From Palsa-504 sp963767565 (GTDB taxonomy: Bacteria > Actinomycetota > Actinomycetes > Streptosporangiales > Streptosporangiaceae): a DNA stretch of 64,000 bases. Below, one piece after another: positions 47,171-55,102 of this stretch. Below the pieces are notes generated by a model. It saw only the letters and a list, made by a program, of their open reading frames with translations, had not been told where the DNA came from and did no database searches. The stretch is taken from the NCBI GenBank assembly GCA_963767565.1, contig CAVYEG010000004.1:124001-188000 (forward strand). The letters are read 5' to 3'. Numbering within the stretch: the first letter of the stretch is position 1; each line of letters starts with the position of its first letter. Made by a program: the position numbers and the translations under genes.

Positions 47171-48001
47171 TCGTAACCTCGTGCTGACCGGCGCCACGGT
47201 CGTCTCAATCGCGACCCTGAACAACTCTGGTTTCAGCATGACCACGGTCAGCCCGGCCGGCGCGCCGGTGTCGGAGTCGTCGAACCTGATCGTCACCGTG
47301 ATGACCGGCTGCCCGGGCGTCAGCCGCAGGCTCCGTGCGATCGCGGGCTGCGGCGGGCTCATCTCCACGCTCGCCGCGGCGGCCGGCACCTCGTTCAGCA
47401 TCGACCCGAGCGAGGAGAACGGCTGGCCTGCTTGCGGCCCGTCTGGTTCGCCGGCGGCCTCGTCGGCCTCCTGGTCGGCCCCCTCGTTGGCACTGTCGGG
47501 CGGCCCATGTAGGTAGGCGGTGGACACGGCGGCGGGTTCGCCCGCGACGACCCACACGCAGCGGATCACCCGGATCGGCGCGCCCGTGGCTAGGCCGAGG
47601 GCCCAGGCCACGTCCTGCGGGGCTTCGCGCTGCGACACGTGCCTGGTCTGGCAGGTGATCGCGCTGCCCATCGGGTCCAGGCGGGTACCCAGGCCGCCCG
47701 CGCCCTCCACCGGGATCCAGTAGTCGGCCGGGCTGGCCCGGTACATCTGCCCGTCGTGCAGCCGCCGGACCAGCGACCGGCTGGCCAGGTCGGCGATCGC
47801 GGCGTCGATCTCGGTCAGGCTGACGTTATAGCGGCGGGCCAGGGCGCTGCGCCGGGGCAGCCGCCAGCCCGGTTCCCGGTGGACCAGCGCGGCCGCTATC
47901 CGGTCGGCCAGGACTCCGGCGGCCCGGACCGCGGCGGGCCGGGCCGCCGGGCCGGCCTGTGCGGGGATGGGATGGTCACGTCCCGCGGCGCCAGCGGTCA
48001 T
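47171..48001 (-). CDS. GntR/UTRA-type transcriptional regulator (3' end unresolved)
   Basis: From ATG 48001. N-terminal winged helix (VLADRIAAALVHREPGWRLPRRSALARRYNVSLTEIDAAIADLASRSLVRRL) and a UTRA-like effector domain to about residue 265 (LRLTPGQPVITVTIRFDDSDTGAPAGLTVVML...LFRVAIETTV). The ligand is unknown. No in-frame stop follows: the frame stays open to 43094 through the antisense-like frame of the next gene, so the end given is provisional. A TAA at 47164-47166 lies in the neighbouring frame, suggesting a one-base indel near the end. The start overlaps a small upstream ORF by four bases. It probably controls the pseudo-ATPase operon. Confidence 0.65.
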
Positions 48002-48168
48002 CCGGTTATCTCTGCGATCTGGGCCTGGGCCCGGGTCACCACCGAGGCCGGCAGCGGCTGGAAATTCACCGGTCCCAGCTGCGCGGTTCCGCTGGTGAGG
48101 GCCAGCACGCTGCGGCCCGGGCGGCTGCCCGGGACAGGTCGCGCCTTTCCCGCCTCCAACGCCAACAT
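47998..48168 (-). CDS. Small ORF heading the pseudo-ATPase operon
   Basis: 56 residues from ATG 48168 (GAGGAAGG upstream), 71 if started at 48213. MLALEAGKARPVPGSRPGRS then VLALTSGTAQLGPVNFQPLP: basic then neutral, with no membrane helix. It ends in an ATGA overlap with the GntR-type gene, which argues that it is translated. I know no family. Confidence 0.5.
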   Translation of the reverse strand: MLALEAGKARPVPGSRPGRSVLALTSGTAQLGPVNFQPLPASVVTRAQAQIAEITG

Positions 48169-48213
48169 GGCCTTCCTCGCCGAAAGGTAAGAACTTTGCC
48201 TGCCCACGCCCAT

Positions 48214-48582
48214 TGAGTTTCACCACACATAAGTGAACGGGAATTGAATCTGAAAGGAACGGTCAGACGGCCAGTTGGTGTCATGTAGGTGAACGAGCCC
48301 AGTGGCCACGCAAGCGGCAGGCGGCCCGGCGGGCGACCCGGCGGGCGCTCAGCCAGCGGCCGCTTGGTCCGGTCAGCCGACCAGCACAGCCCGCGGGGAG
48401 CGGCGGCGGAAGGCAAGACACCAGAAGTTAACTTTCTAGCCCCCTTTTAGCCACTCAGCATTTCCCCGCGAGTACCCGCGACGCCGGCAAACTGTACTCG
48501 CACACCACGGTTTACACACGGACCGGCTGTGGGGGCTGCGCATGCGGCCGAGGGAGAAATTAACCTGTAAGGAGTACCTGAT
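48214..48582. other. Divergent regulatory region between the pseudo-ATPase operon and pstSCAB
   Basis: About 370 bases without a gene. It contains two GTGAAC motifs (48233-48238 and 48291-48296), a candidate PhoP box (48275-48296), an AT-rich stretch at about 48420-48450, and the pstS ribosome site AAGGAG just before 48583. Confidence 0.5.
48275..48296 (-). promoter_or_regulatory. Candidate PhoP (PHO) box upstream of pstS
   Basis: On the minus strand GTTCACCTACA (48286-48296) is followed directly by TGACACCAACT (48275-48285). These two 11-base direct-repeat units resemble the Streptomyces PHO-box consensus G(G/T)TCAYYYR. A further GTTCACTT stands at 48231-48238, and another GTTCACCT precedes phoU at 53221-53228. 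Phosphate-starvation control of pst is expected for the family. Confidence 0.5.
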
Positions 48583-49695
48583 ATGCCACTTGGACGCAGA
48601 CAGCACGTCACGACAGTGGCGGTGGCCGCCGTGGCGGCGGCCCTGGGCCTCGCCGCATGCTCCTCGTCGAGCTCCTCGTCCACTACGAGCAGCGGCTCCG
48701 CGACGACCAGTGCCTCGTCAAGCGCGAACTCCAGCTCGGTGAGCGGCACCATCAAGGCGGCCGGCTCGACGTTCCAGACCAACTTCCAGCAGTCGGCGAT
48801 CTCCGAGTTCAAGTCGACCGCCCCTAATATCACCGTCGACTACGACCCGGTCGGCTCGGGCACGGGCCGCAGCGACCTTTACTCGAACACCGTGCTGTTC
48901 GCCGGCTCCGACTCGCCCGTCCCGTCGAAGGAGGCGAAGGAAGTCCCCGCGGGCAAGACGATCCTGTACTTCCCGGTGCAGATCGGCCCGATCGCCATGG
49001 CTTACAACCTGCCCAACGTCACCAACCTGAAGCTGGACGCGACGGTCATCGCGGGTATCTTCCAGGGCACCATCAAGACCTGGAACGACCCGGCAATCAC
49101 GGCCCTCAACCCGGGCACCAGCCTGCCGAGTACCACGATCACGCTGGCCGTCCGCTCCGACTCCTCCGGCACCACGGCGAACTTCTCCCAGTACCTGGTG
49201 GACGCGGCCGGCAGCGCGTGGAAGCTCGGTACCTCCTCGACCATCACCTGGCCGTCCACGGCGCGCGCGGGTGACGGCGGCAGCGCCGTGGCGCAGGTCG
49301 TCAAGTCCACCACCGGCGCCATCGGCTACGTCGACTTCTCCACCGCGACCGCGGCCGGCCTGCACGCCGCCGAGGTCAAGAACTCGGCCGGCGATTACGT
49401 CGCGCCGTCCAGCGCGTCCGCGACCGCGGCCGCGAGCCACGTCACCCCGAAGGCCAACCTGACCTTCGCCGCGGCCGACGAGCCGGGTGCGACCTCCTAC
49501 CCGATCACCTACCAGTCGTGGGACCTGGTGTACTCGGTGCAGCCCAACGCGACCGACGTCGCCCTGCTCAAGGCCTACCTGGGCTACCTGCTCAGCTCGA
49601 CCGGCCAGGCTCTGCTTACCCCGCTCAACCTGGCGCCGCTCCCGGCGAGCATTGACTCGGCGGCAGTAGCGCAGTTGAGCATGATCACCTCGTAG
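48583..49695 (+). CDS. pstS: Phosphate ABC transporter substrate-binding lipoprotein PstS
   Basis: 370 residues. Lipoprotein signal with lipobox GLAAC near residue 26, then a Ser/Thr linker and the periplasmic-binding fold: GTIKAAGSTFQTNFQQSAI, DYDPVGSGTGRSDLYS, RSDSSGTTANFSQYL (phosphate contacts) and a C-terminal YQSWDLVYSVQ region. ATG 48583 has AAGGAG upstream. It captures phosphate outside the membrane for PstCAB. First gene of pstS-pstC-pstA-pstB. Confidence 0.95.
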   Translation: MPLGRRQHVTTVAVAAVAAALGLAACSSSSSSSTTSSGSATTSASSSANSSSVSGTIKAAGSTFQTNFQQSAISEFKSTAPNITVDYDPVGSGTGRSDLYSNTVLFAGSDSPVPSKEAKEVPAGKTILYFPVQIGPIAMAYNLPNVTNLKLDATVIAGIFQGTIKTWNDPAITALNPGTSLPSTTITLAVRSDSSGTTANFSQYLVDAAGSAWKLGTSSTITWPSTARAGDGGSAVAQVVKSTTGAIGYVDFSTATAAGLHAAEVKNSAGDYVAPSSASATAAASHVTPKANLTFAAADEPGATSYPITYQSWDLVYSVQPNATDVALLKAYLGYLLSSTGQALLTPLNLAPLPASIDSAAVAQLSMITS

Positions 49696-49737
49696 GGTTG
49701 CGCAGATGATCCGCACCGCTCGGACGAGCGAAGCGTC

Positions 49738-50724
49738 GTGAGCACCGTGACGAAGGCGGACCCTGCCACCCCGGCCGGGTCCGCCCACCCGCTCCACCGC
49801 CGCAGGCCGCTCGGCGACCGGGGTTTCCAGATCCTGGCCCTCTCGGCCGGCCTGCTGGTCCTCGTCATCCTCGTCCTCATCACCGTCACCACGGCGCAGC
49901 AGTCCACCACGTGGTTCACCACGGCCGGCTTCAAGGGCATCTTCTCTGTCCAGTTTGACGGCAACACCCACTTCGGGGCGATGGGCGTCCTGTACGGGAC
50001 GGTCATCAGCTCGGTCATCGGGATCATCATCGGGGTGCCGGTCAGCGTCGGCATCGCGCTGCTGCTGACCCAGGTGGTCCCGTCTCGGTGGGCGCGGCCC
50101 TTTGTGTACGTGATCGACCTGCTCGCCGTGGTCCCCTCGGTGGTCTGGGGCCTGTGGGGCATCATCGTGCTGGTCCCCTGGCTGCAGAAGATCTACCTGC
50201 ACATTGCCTCGGGGGTTAAGGGCATCCCGGTACTCGACGCGCTGTTCGGCGGGCCGAACGTCACCGGGGCCGCGTTCTTCACCGCCGGTCTCATCCTGGC
50301 CATCATGATCACCCCGATCATCACCTCCCTGTCCCGCGAGGTCATCGCGACCGTGCCGACGATCGACAAGGAGGGCGCGTACGCGCTCGGGGCCACCCGC
50401 TGGGAGATGATCCGCGGCGCCGTCTGGCCGCACAGCAAGGGCGGCGTGACCGGCGCGGTCCTGGTCGGGTTCGGCCGGGCGCTGGGCGAGACCATCGCGG
50501 TCGCGCTGGTCATCGGCGACTCGGTCGAGGTCACCTCGCACCTGTTCTACAGCGGCCACTCGATCGCCGCGATCATCGCGCTGGAGTTCGGCGAGGCCAA
50601 CGGCGGCGAGTTCCGCTCGGCCCTGATCGGGCTCGGCCTGTTCCTGTTCGTGCTCACCATCCTGGTCAACCTGGTGGCCCGCTGGTTCGTGGAGCGCTCC
50701 GCGCGGCGATCGAGGGGGGAATGA
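49738..50724 (+). CDS. pstC: Phosphate ABC transporter permease PstC
   Basis: 328 residues, six transmembrane helices. First helix at about 32-55 (ILALSAGLLVLVILVLIT). The ABC permease EAA-like loop is EGAYALGATRWEMIRGAVWPHSKGGVTGAVLVGFGRALGETIAVALVIG. VVPSVVWGLWGIIVL is typical of PstC. The start is GTG 49738, 42 bases after pstS; the stop overlaps pstA by four bases (ATGA). Confidence 0.94.
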   Translation: MSTVTKADPATPAGSAHPLHRRRPLGDRGFQILALSAGLLVLVILVLITVTTAQQSTTWFTTAGFKGIFSVQFDGNTHFGAMGVLYGTVISSVIGIIIGVPVSVGIALLLTQVVPSRWARPFVYVIDLLAVVPSVVWGLWGIIVLVPWLQKIYLHIASGVKGIPVLDALFGGPNVTGAAFFTAGLILAIMITPIITSLSREVIATVPTIDKEGAYALGATRWEMIRGAVWPHSKGGVTGAVLVGFGRALGETIAVALVIGDSVEVTSHLFYSGHSIAAIIALEFGEANGGEFRSALIGLGLFLFVLTILVNLVARWFVERSARRSRGE

Positions 50725-51623
50725 TGGCAGCCGCTTCCGATCCGCTGGCCCAGCCGGTCGACCTGCGGGAACCGTCCGGCTGGCGGCGGTCCAAGAACCA
50801 GATCATGACCGCAGGAATGTGGCTCGCGTTCGTGATCGTCCTGATCCCGCTCGGCTTCGTGCTCGTCACGCTGATCGCCAAGGGCGCCGCCGCGATCAGC
50901 TGGCAGTTCCTGACCAACAACACCATCCCGCCCAATGTCCTGCCGCTCGGCACCGGCGGCATGGGCGCCGCGGTGGTCGGCACGCTGGAGATTACCGGCT
51001 TCGCCACGCTGCTGGCGGTGCCGCTGGGCGTGCTCGGCGCCGTCTACCTCAACGAGTACGGCGGCAACGGCATCCTGGCCCGGCTCATCTCGTTCATGTC
51101 CTCCGTCATGACCGGCGTGCCGTCGATCGTGATGGGCCTGTTCATCTACATCATCTGGGTGCTGCACTTCGGGTACTCGGGCATGGCGGGCGCGTTCGCC
51201 CTGGCCTGCCTGATGCTGCCGATCGTGATCCGCTCCTCCTACGAGATGCTCCGCCTGGTGCCGGACAGCCTCCGGCAGGGCAGCTATGCCCTGGGCGCCA
51301 CCAAGGCCCGCGTCACGCTGACCGTGGTGCTCCCGTCCGCGCTAAGCGGCATCGTCAGCGGCGCACTGCTGGCCGTCGCGCGGGCCGCGGGCGAAACGGC
51401 GCCGCTGATCTTCACCGTCCTGACGGTGGAGCAGACCAACACCAACCTGTTCAGCGGGCCGGACACCGCGCTACCGCTGCAGATCTTCTCGAACGCGCAG
51501 TCCGCCTATACCGGCGCGAACGCCCGCGCCTGGGGCGCGGCACTCACATTGGTCGCAATTACCTTCATACTGATGATTGTGGCCCGGATCATCACGGCCC
51601 TATTCACCCGCAATGCGCGCTAG
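50721..51623 (+). CDS. pstA: Phosphate ABC transporter permease PstA
   Basis: 300 residues, six transmembrane helices. LGVLGAVYLNEYGGNG, MTGVPSIVMGLFIY and the EAA loop LRQGSYALGATKARVTLTVVLPSALSGIVSGALLAVARAAGETAPLIFT are PstA signatures. It pairs with PstC to form the membrane channel. ATG 50721 overlaps the pstC stop by four bases. Confidence 0.94.
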   Translation: MMAAASDPLAQPVDLREPSGWRRSKNQIMTAGMWLAFVIVLIPLGFVLVTLIAKGAAAISWQFLTNNTIPPNVLPLGTGGMGAAVVGTLEITGFATLLAVPLGVLGAVYLNEYGGNGILARLISFMSSVMTGVPSIVMGLFIYIIWVLHFGYSGMAGAFALACLMLPIVIRSSYEMLRLVPDSLRQGSYALGATKARVTLTVVLPSALSGIVSGALLAVARAAGETAPLIFTVLTVEQTNTNLFSGPDTALPLQIFSNAQSAYTGANARAWGAALTLVAITFILMIVARIITALFTRNAR

Positions 51624-51630
51624 GAATGTC

Positions 51631-52512
51631 ATGGAAGAGCAGCAGGATCAGCTGAACGTACTGCCGGATCAGGAAGTACTCCCGCAGCTGGACGTCCCCG
51701 ACACGGCGCCGCGGGCGATGTCGGCCGGCACGTCCATCTTCGACGTGCAGAACACGTCGATCTACTACGGTGCGTTCCGCGCGGTGACCGACGTCTCACT
51801 GACCGTCTACGAGAACGAGATCACCGCGTTCATCGGGCCGTCCGGCTGCGGCAAGACGACCGTACTGCGCAGCCTCAACCGGATGAACGACCTGATCGTC
51901 GGGGCCCGGGTGGAAGGCGACATCCGCTACCGCGGCGTGCCCCTGTACGGCAGCGACGTCTCCCCGACCGCGGTCCGGCGCCGCATCGGGATGGTCTTCC
52001 AGAAGGCCAACCCGTTCCCCAAGTCGATCTACGACAACGTCGCCTACGGGCCGCGCATCAACGGCATCCGCAACAAGGCCCAGCTGGACGAGATCGTCGA
52101 GCGGTCGCTGAACCAGGCGGCCCTCTGGGACGAGGTCAAGAACCGGCTGAACAAGTCCGGCCTCGGCCTGTCCGGCGGGCAGGCGCAGCGGCTCTGCATC
52201 GCCCGTACGCTCGCGGTGGAGCCCGATGTTGTGCTGATGGACGAGCCCTGCTCGGCCCTCGACCCGATCGCGACGGGGCGCATCGAGGATCTCATGCGGG
52301 AGATCAAGTCGCGGTACACGATCGTCATCGTCACGCACAACATGCAGCAGGCGACCCGGGTCAGCGACCGCACCGCCTTCTACTCCGTGCTGCGCGACGA
52401 CAAGAGCGACACCCGGACCGGCATCCTGGTCGAGTACGGGCCGACCGCGCAGATCTTCGGCGACCCGCAGGATGACCGCACCAAGGCCTACGTCACCGGC
52501 CGGATGGGCTGA
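51631..52512 (+). CDS. pstB: Phosphate ABC transporter ATPase PstB
   Basis: 293 residues. Walker A GPSGCGKTT near 69, Q-loop MVFQKANPFPKSIYDN, signature LSGGQAQRLCIARTL, Walker B VVLMDEPCSALDP, H-loop VTHNMQQ. The N-terminus is about 30 residues longer than typical PstB. ATG 51631 has AGGA shortly ahead; ATG 51613 and 51718 are alternatives. Confidence 0.94.
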   Translation: MEEQQDQLNVLPDQEVLPQLDVPDTAPRAMSAGTSIFDVQNTSIYYGAFRAVTDVSLTVYENEITAFIGPSGCGKTTVLRSLNRMNDLIVGARVEGDIRYRGVPLYGSDVSPTAVRRRIGMVFQKANPFPKSIYDNVAYGPRINGIRNKAQLDEIVERSLNQAALWDEVKNRLNKSGLGLSGGQAQRLCIARTLAVEPDVVLMDEPCSALDPIATGRIEDLMREIKSRYTIVIVTHNMQQATRVSDRTAFYSVLRDDKSDTRTGILVEYGPTAQIFGDPQDDRTKAYVTGRMG

Positions 52513-52526
52513 GGCCCGGTCCCCTG

Positions 52527-53177
52527 TTAGCTGGCCTGGCCGGGCGCGGACCCGGCCAGGTAGACCACCCGGCGGGCGATGTTGACCGCGTGGTCGCCGA
52601 GCCGCTCGTAGAACCGAGCCACCAGCGTCATCTCCATCGTCACCGGCAGCGCCATCCCGCCCGAGGCCAGCTCGGCGATCAGGCTCGAGTAGAGCTGGTC
52701 CATCTCGTCGTCCCGCTCGGCCACGGCGAAGGCCGCGGCCCGGTCCCGCTGGTACCAGCAGTCCGCGGCCTGGCGCCACATGTCGGCCGCGACGGTTCCC
52801 ATCCGCTCGACGATCCCCCGGGCCCGCGACGACAGGTCGTCGGCCAGGAAGTGGTTACCCCGCGAGGCGATCTGGATGACGAGGTCGTGCGACAGCTCGA
52901 ACTCGGTCAGCACGCGCAGCACGGACAGCAGGAAGCGCAGGTCGTCGGCCACCGGCGCCTGCAGCAGGATCTCCCGGTTGGCCAGCTCTTCGGTCTCCGG
53001 GTACAGGGCGCTGATGACCTTGTCCCGCTCCAGGAGCCGCTGCATGATCTCGTTACTGCCGGTCAGCAGCGCTTTGGTCGCCTCGGGCAGGTCCTCGGCG
53101 ACGATGGCGAACAGTTCGATGATCTTGGCCTCGATGGCCTCCAGATCACGCTCGAATTCCTGTCGGTGCTCGGCCAT
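52527..53177 (-). CDS. phoU: Phosphate signalling regulator PhoU
   Basis: 216 residues forming two three-helix PhoU repeats with metal-cluster motifs: VADDLRFLLSVLRVLTEFE in the first and ARFYERLGDHAVNIARRV in the second. PhoU links Pst transport to PhoR signalling and dampens uptake. It converges on pstB (14-base gap). A GTTCACCT sequence 44 bases upstream of its start may be a PhoP half-site. Confidence 0.94.
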   Translation of the reverse strand: MAEHRQEFERDLEAIEAKIIELFAIVAEDLPEATKALLTGSNEIMQRLLERDKVISALYPETEELANREILLQAPVADDLRFLLSVLRVLTEFELSHDLVIQIASRGNHFLADDLSSRARGIVERMGTVAADMWRQAADCWYQRDRAAAFAVAERDDEMDQLYSSLIAELASGGMALPVTMEMTLVARFYERLGDHAVNIARRVVYLAGSAPGQAS

Positions 53178-53286
53178 AAGCCCAGCCTAGTGGCCGCCTC
53201 GCCCGGCGTTCATGTCCGGCAGGTGAACAAAAATGGTCCGGGCGGGGCTGCGGCATAACCGCCGCGGCCGCGCCCGGAACCGGACG

Positions 53287-53592
53287 TCAGATCGCGACGT
53301 CGACGTTCGTAACCTGGCCGTAGTCGGCCTCGACCGAACGCTCGGCCCGCACGCCGCCCGGCGCGAGCACGCGCAGCGTCCACGGGCCCGGGGCGGCGAA
53401 GAACCGGAAGCCGCCGTCGGAGCCCAGCGGGACCTCGGCCACGAACTCATCGCCGCTGCCCAGCAGCCGGGCGTACCCGGTGGAGACGGCCGCGCCCGCG
53501 CGGGTCACCTTGCCCTCCACCACGGCCTGGCTGCCTGCCGCGGCGGACGCGGTCACCCCGCCGGCCGGCGCGCCGCACCCGTCCGCGGTCAC
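53287..53592 (-). CDS. DUF1416 family protein
   Basis: 101 residues, beta-sandwich-like: QAVVEGKVTRAGAAVSTGYARLL, FVAEVPLGSDGGFRFFAAPGPWTLRVLAP. This matches DUF1416, almost always encoded after the rhodanese gene in actinomycetes. GTG 53592 overlaps the sulfurtransferase stop by four bases. The function is unknown; it presumably works with the sulfurtransferase. Confidence 0.9.
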   Translation of the reverse strand: MTADGCGAPAGGVTASAAAGSQAVVEGKVTRAGAAVSTGYARLLGSGDEFVAEVPLGSDGGFRFFAAPGPWTLRVLAPGGVRAERSVEADYGQVTNVDVAI

Positions 53593-54431
53593 CGGGCCTC
53601 ACCCAGTTCGATCGGGACGCCCACCAGCGAGCCGTACTCGGTCCAGGAGCCGTCGTAGTTCTTGACGTTGGCCAGGCCGAGCAGCTCGTGCAGCACGAAC
53701 CAGGTGTGCGCCGAGCGCTCGCCGATCCGGCAGTAGGCGATGGTGTCCTTGCCGAAGTCCAGGCCCGCCTCGCTCTGGTACAGCTGGCGCAGCTCGTCGT
53801 CGGAGCGGAACGTGCCGTCCTCGTTGGCGGCCTTGGACCAGGGCACGTTTCGGGCGGTGGGAATGTGCCCGGCCCGCTGGGCCTGCTCCTGCGGGAGATG
53901 GGCCGGGGCGAGCAGCCGCCCGGTGAACTCGTCCGGGGACCGGACGTCGACCAGGTTGCGCTTGCCGATGGCGTCCAGGACCTCGTCCCGCAGCGCCCGC
54001 AGCGAGCGGTCCTGCTCGGTCGCGGTGTAGCTGGTCTTCGGCCGGGACGGCACGTCGGTGCTCAGCTCGCGCGAGTCGAGCTCCCACTTCTTGCGGCCGC
54101 CGTCGAGCAGCAGCACCTGGTCGTGCCCGTACAGCCGGAAGTACCAGTAGGCGTACGCGGCGAACCAGTTGTTGTTGCCGCCGTAGAGCAGCACCGTGTC
54201 GTCGTTGGAGATGCCGCGCTCGGACAGCAGCGCCTCGAAGCCCGTCTGGTCCACGAAGTCCCGGCGGACCGGGTCCTGCAGGTCCTTCTTCCAGTCGATC
54301 TTGACCGCGCCGGGGATGTGACCCTTGTCGTAGGCGCTGGTGTCTTCGTCAACCTCCACGATGACCACGTGGGGGTCACCGATATGGGCCTCGGCCCAGT
54401 CGGCGTCCACAAGGACGTCGGAACGGCTCAT
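53589..54431 (-). CDS. sseA: Thiosulfate/3-mercaptopyruvate sulfurtransferase (tandem rhodanese)
   Basis: 280 residues, two rhodanese domains. The first is inactive, and the second carries the catalytic loop CRIGERS (Cys about 232) followed by AHTWFVLHELLG. It transfers sulfane sulfur from thiosulfate or mercaptopyruvate to acceptors. ATG 54431 has GGAGGAAA upstream; the frame beyond it is not used. Member of DUF4395-sseA-DUF1416, which sits behind the cysteine leader peptide. The mycobacterial equivalent is often called cysA2. Confidence 0.93.
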   Translation of the reverse strand: MSRSDVLVDADWAEAHIGDPHVVIVEVDEDTSAYDKGHIPGAVKIDWKKDLQDPVRRDFVDQTGFEALLSERGISNDDTVLLYGGNNNWFAAYAYWYFRLYGHDQVLLLDGGRKKWELDSRELSTDVPSRPKTSYTATEQDRSLRALRDEVLDAIGKRNLVDVRSPDEFTGRLLAPAHLPQEQAQRAGHIPTARNVPWSKAANEDGTFRSDDELRQLYQSEAGLDFGKDTIAYCRIGERSAHTWFVLHELLGLANVKNYDGSWTEYGSLVGVPIELGEAR

Positions 54432-54460
54432 GGTGGAATTTCCTCCTCTTCCGGCCACCG

Positions 54461-54883
54461 CTAGGCGGACGGCCGGACCTTTAGGTTCCGCTGGATGAAC
54501 AGGTAGACCTGGCAGCCCAGGCAAAGATCGAAGGCCGCGTTGAGGAACGCCGCGGCCAGGCAGAGCGCGGTGAACACCACGCCGACCAGCGTGGCGCCGG
54601 TGGCGTAGCCCAGCACGCCGCCCAGGGCGAAGACCATGCCCATGCCCTGGGAGAACCGCGGCGGGGCTTCCGGCTCGGTGTGCGCCGGCGGGCCGAGCCG
54701 GGGCCGGACCAGGTACCGGTACACCAGGCCGTACGGCGCGTAGCGCAGCCCGGCCACGGCCCCGACGGCGAACACCAGCAGCTGCGCGCCGAGCAGCCAG
54801 GCGCTGCTGGTGATGAGCACGACGGCCAGCACGACAGTGGTGATGACGGCCCCGAATCTGGGCCCGCGCGGGTCAATGTCCAT
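54461..54883 (-). CDS. DUF4395 membrane protein
   Basis: About 140 residues with four transmembrane helices, in two pairs (TVVLAVVLITSSAWLLGAQLLVFAVGAVAGLRY; VFALGGVLGYATGATLVGVVFTALCLAAAFLNAAF), and a conserved CLGCQVYLF cysteine motif near the C-terminus. DUF4395 proteins cluster with thioredoxin and rhodanese genes and are suspected to take part in sulfur or thiol handling. I prefer ATG 54883 (eight bases after GAGGAG); ATG 54889 is too close to that site. Confidence 0.88.
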   Translation of the reverse strand: MDIDPRGPRFGAVITTVVLAVVLITSSAWLLGAQLLVFAVGAVAGLRYAPYGLVYRYLVRPRLGPPAHTEPEAPPRFSQGMGMVFALGGVLGYATGATLVGVVFTALCLAAAFLNAAFDLCLGCQVYLFIQRNLKVRPSA

Positions 54884-54935
54884 GGTCATGCTCCTCGGCC
54901 CGATCCGGTCGGCCCCATCGCGACAAACTCCGGGA

Positions 54936-55028
54936 TTACGGCAGCGGAGGCAGACAGATGGCGGTGGCGACGTGGCAGAAATCGACGGCGCGCCGCTTGG
55001 TCAGCAGCTGCGCGGCCAAAGACATCAC
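54936..55028 (-). CDS. Cysteine-responsive leader peptide (leaderless sORF)
   Basis: 30 codons from GTG 55028 (ATG 55025 next): VMSLAAQLLTKRRAVDFCHV then ATAICLPPLP. The RRxVDxCxVATxxC core with two cysteine codons is the signature of the short leader peptides that precede sulfur genes in actinomycetes. Cysteine-rich leaderless ORFs act as cysteine attenuators in mycobacteria. The GTG lies seven bases after a -10 box, so translation would begin at the very 5' end. It is followed after 46 bases by the DUF4395-sseA-DUF1416 operon. Too short for usual ORF cut-offs. Confidence 0.8.
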   Translation of the reverse strand: MMSLAAQLLTKRRAVDFCHVATAICLPPLP

Positions 55029-55035
55029 GAACCTG

Positions 55036-55064
55036 ATGCTATTCGGGCTTAGTCCGGCTGTCAC
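55036..55064 (-). promoter_or_regulatory. Promoter of the leader peptide-sulfur operon
   Basis: On the minus strand GTGACA (55059-55064) and TAGCAT (55036-55041) are separated by exactly 17 bases, a good HrdB/SigA-type promoter. The expected start point falls at or within one base of the GTG at 55028, which predicts a leaderless mRNA. Confidence 0.65.
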
Positions 55065-55102
55065 TTCCCCGGCTGCCGCACCCTCGCCTGGCCCTATTCC
55101 CG

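Noticed and set aside
41200..48200. Integrated conjugative element
   Set aside because: Despite VirD4/HerA-like folds and a GntR regulator, there is no integrase, relaxase, replication gene or att-like direct repeat, and the ATPase motifs are degenerate.
43094..48226. A single 1710-codon open frame
   Set aside because: Its middle part (about 45250-47100) is the shadow of a clear membrane/VirD4-like gene in another frame. I treat the two ends as separate genes.
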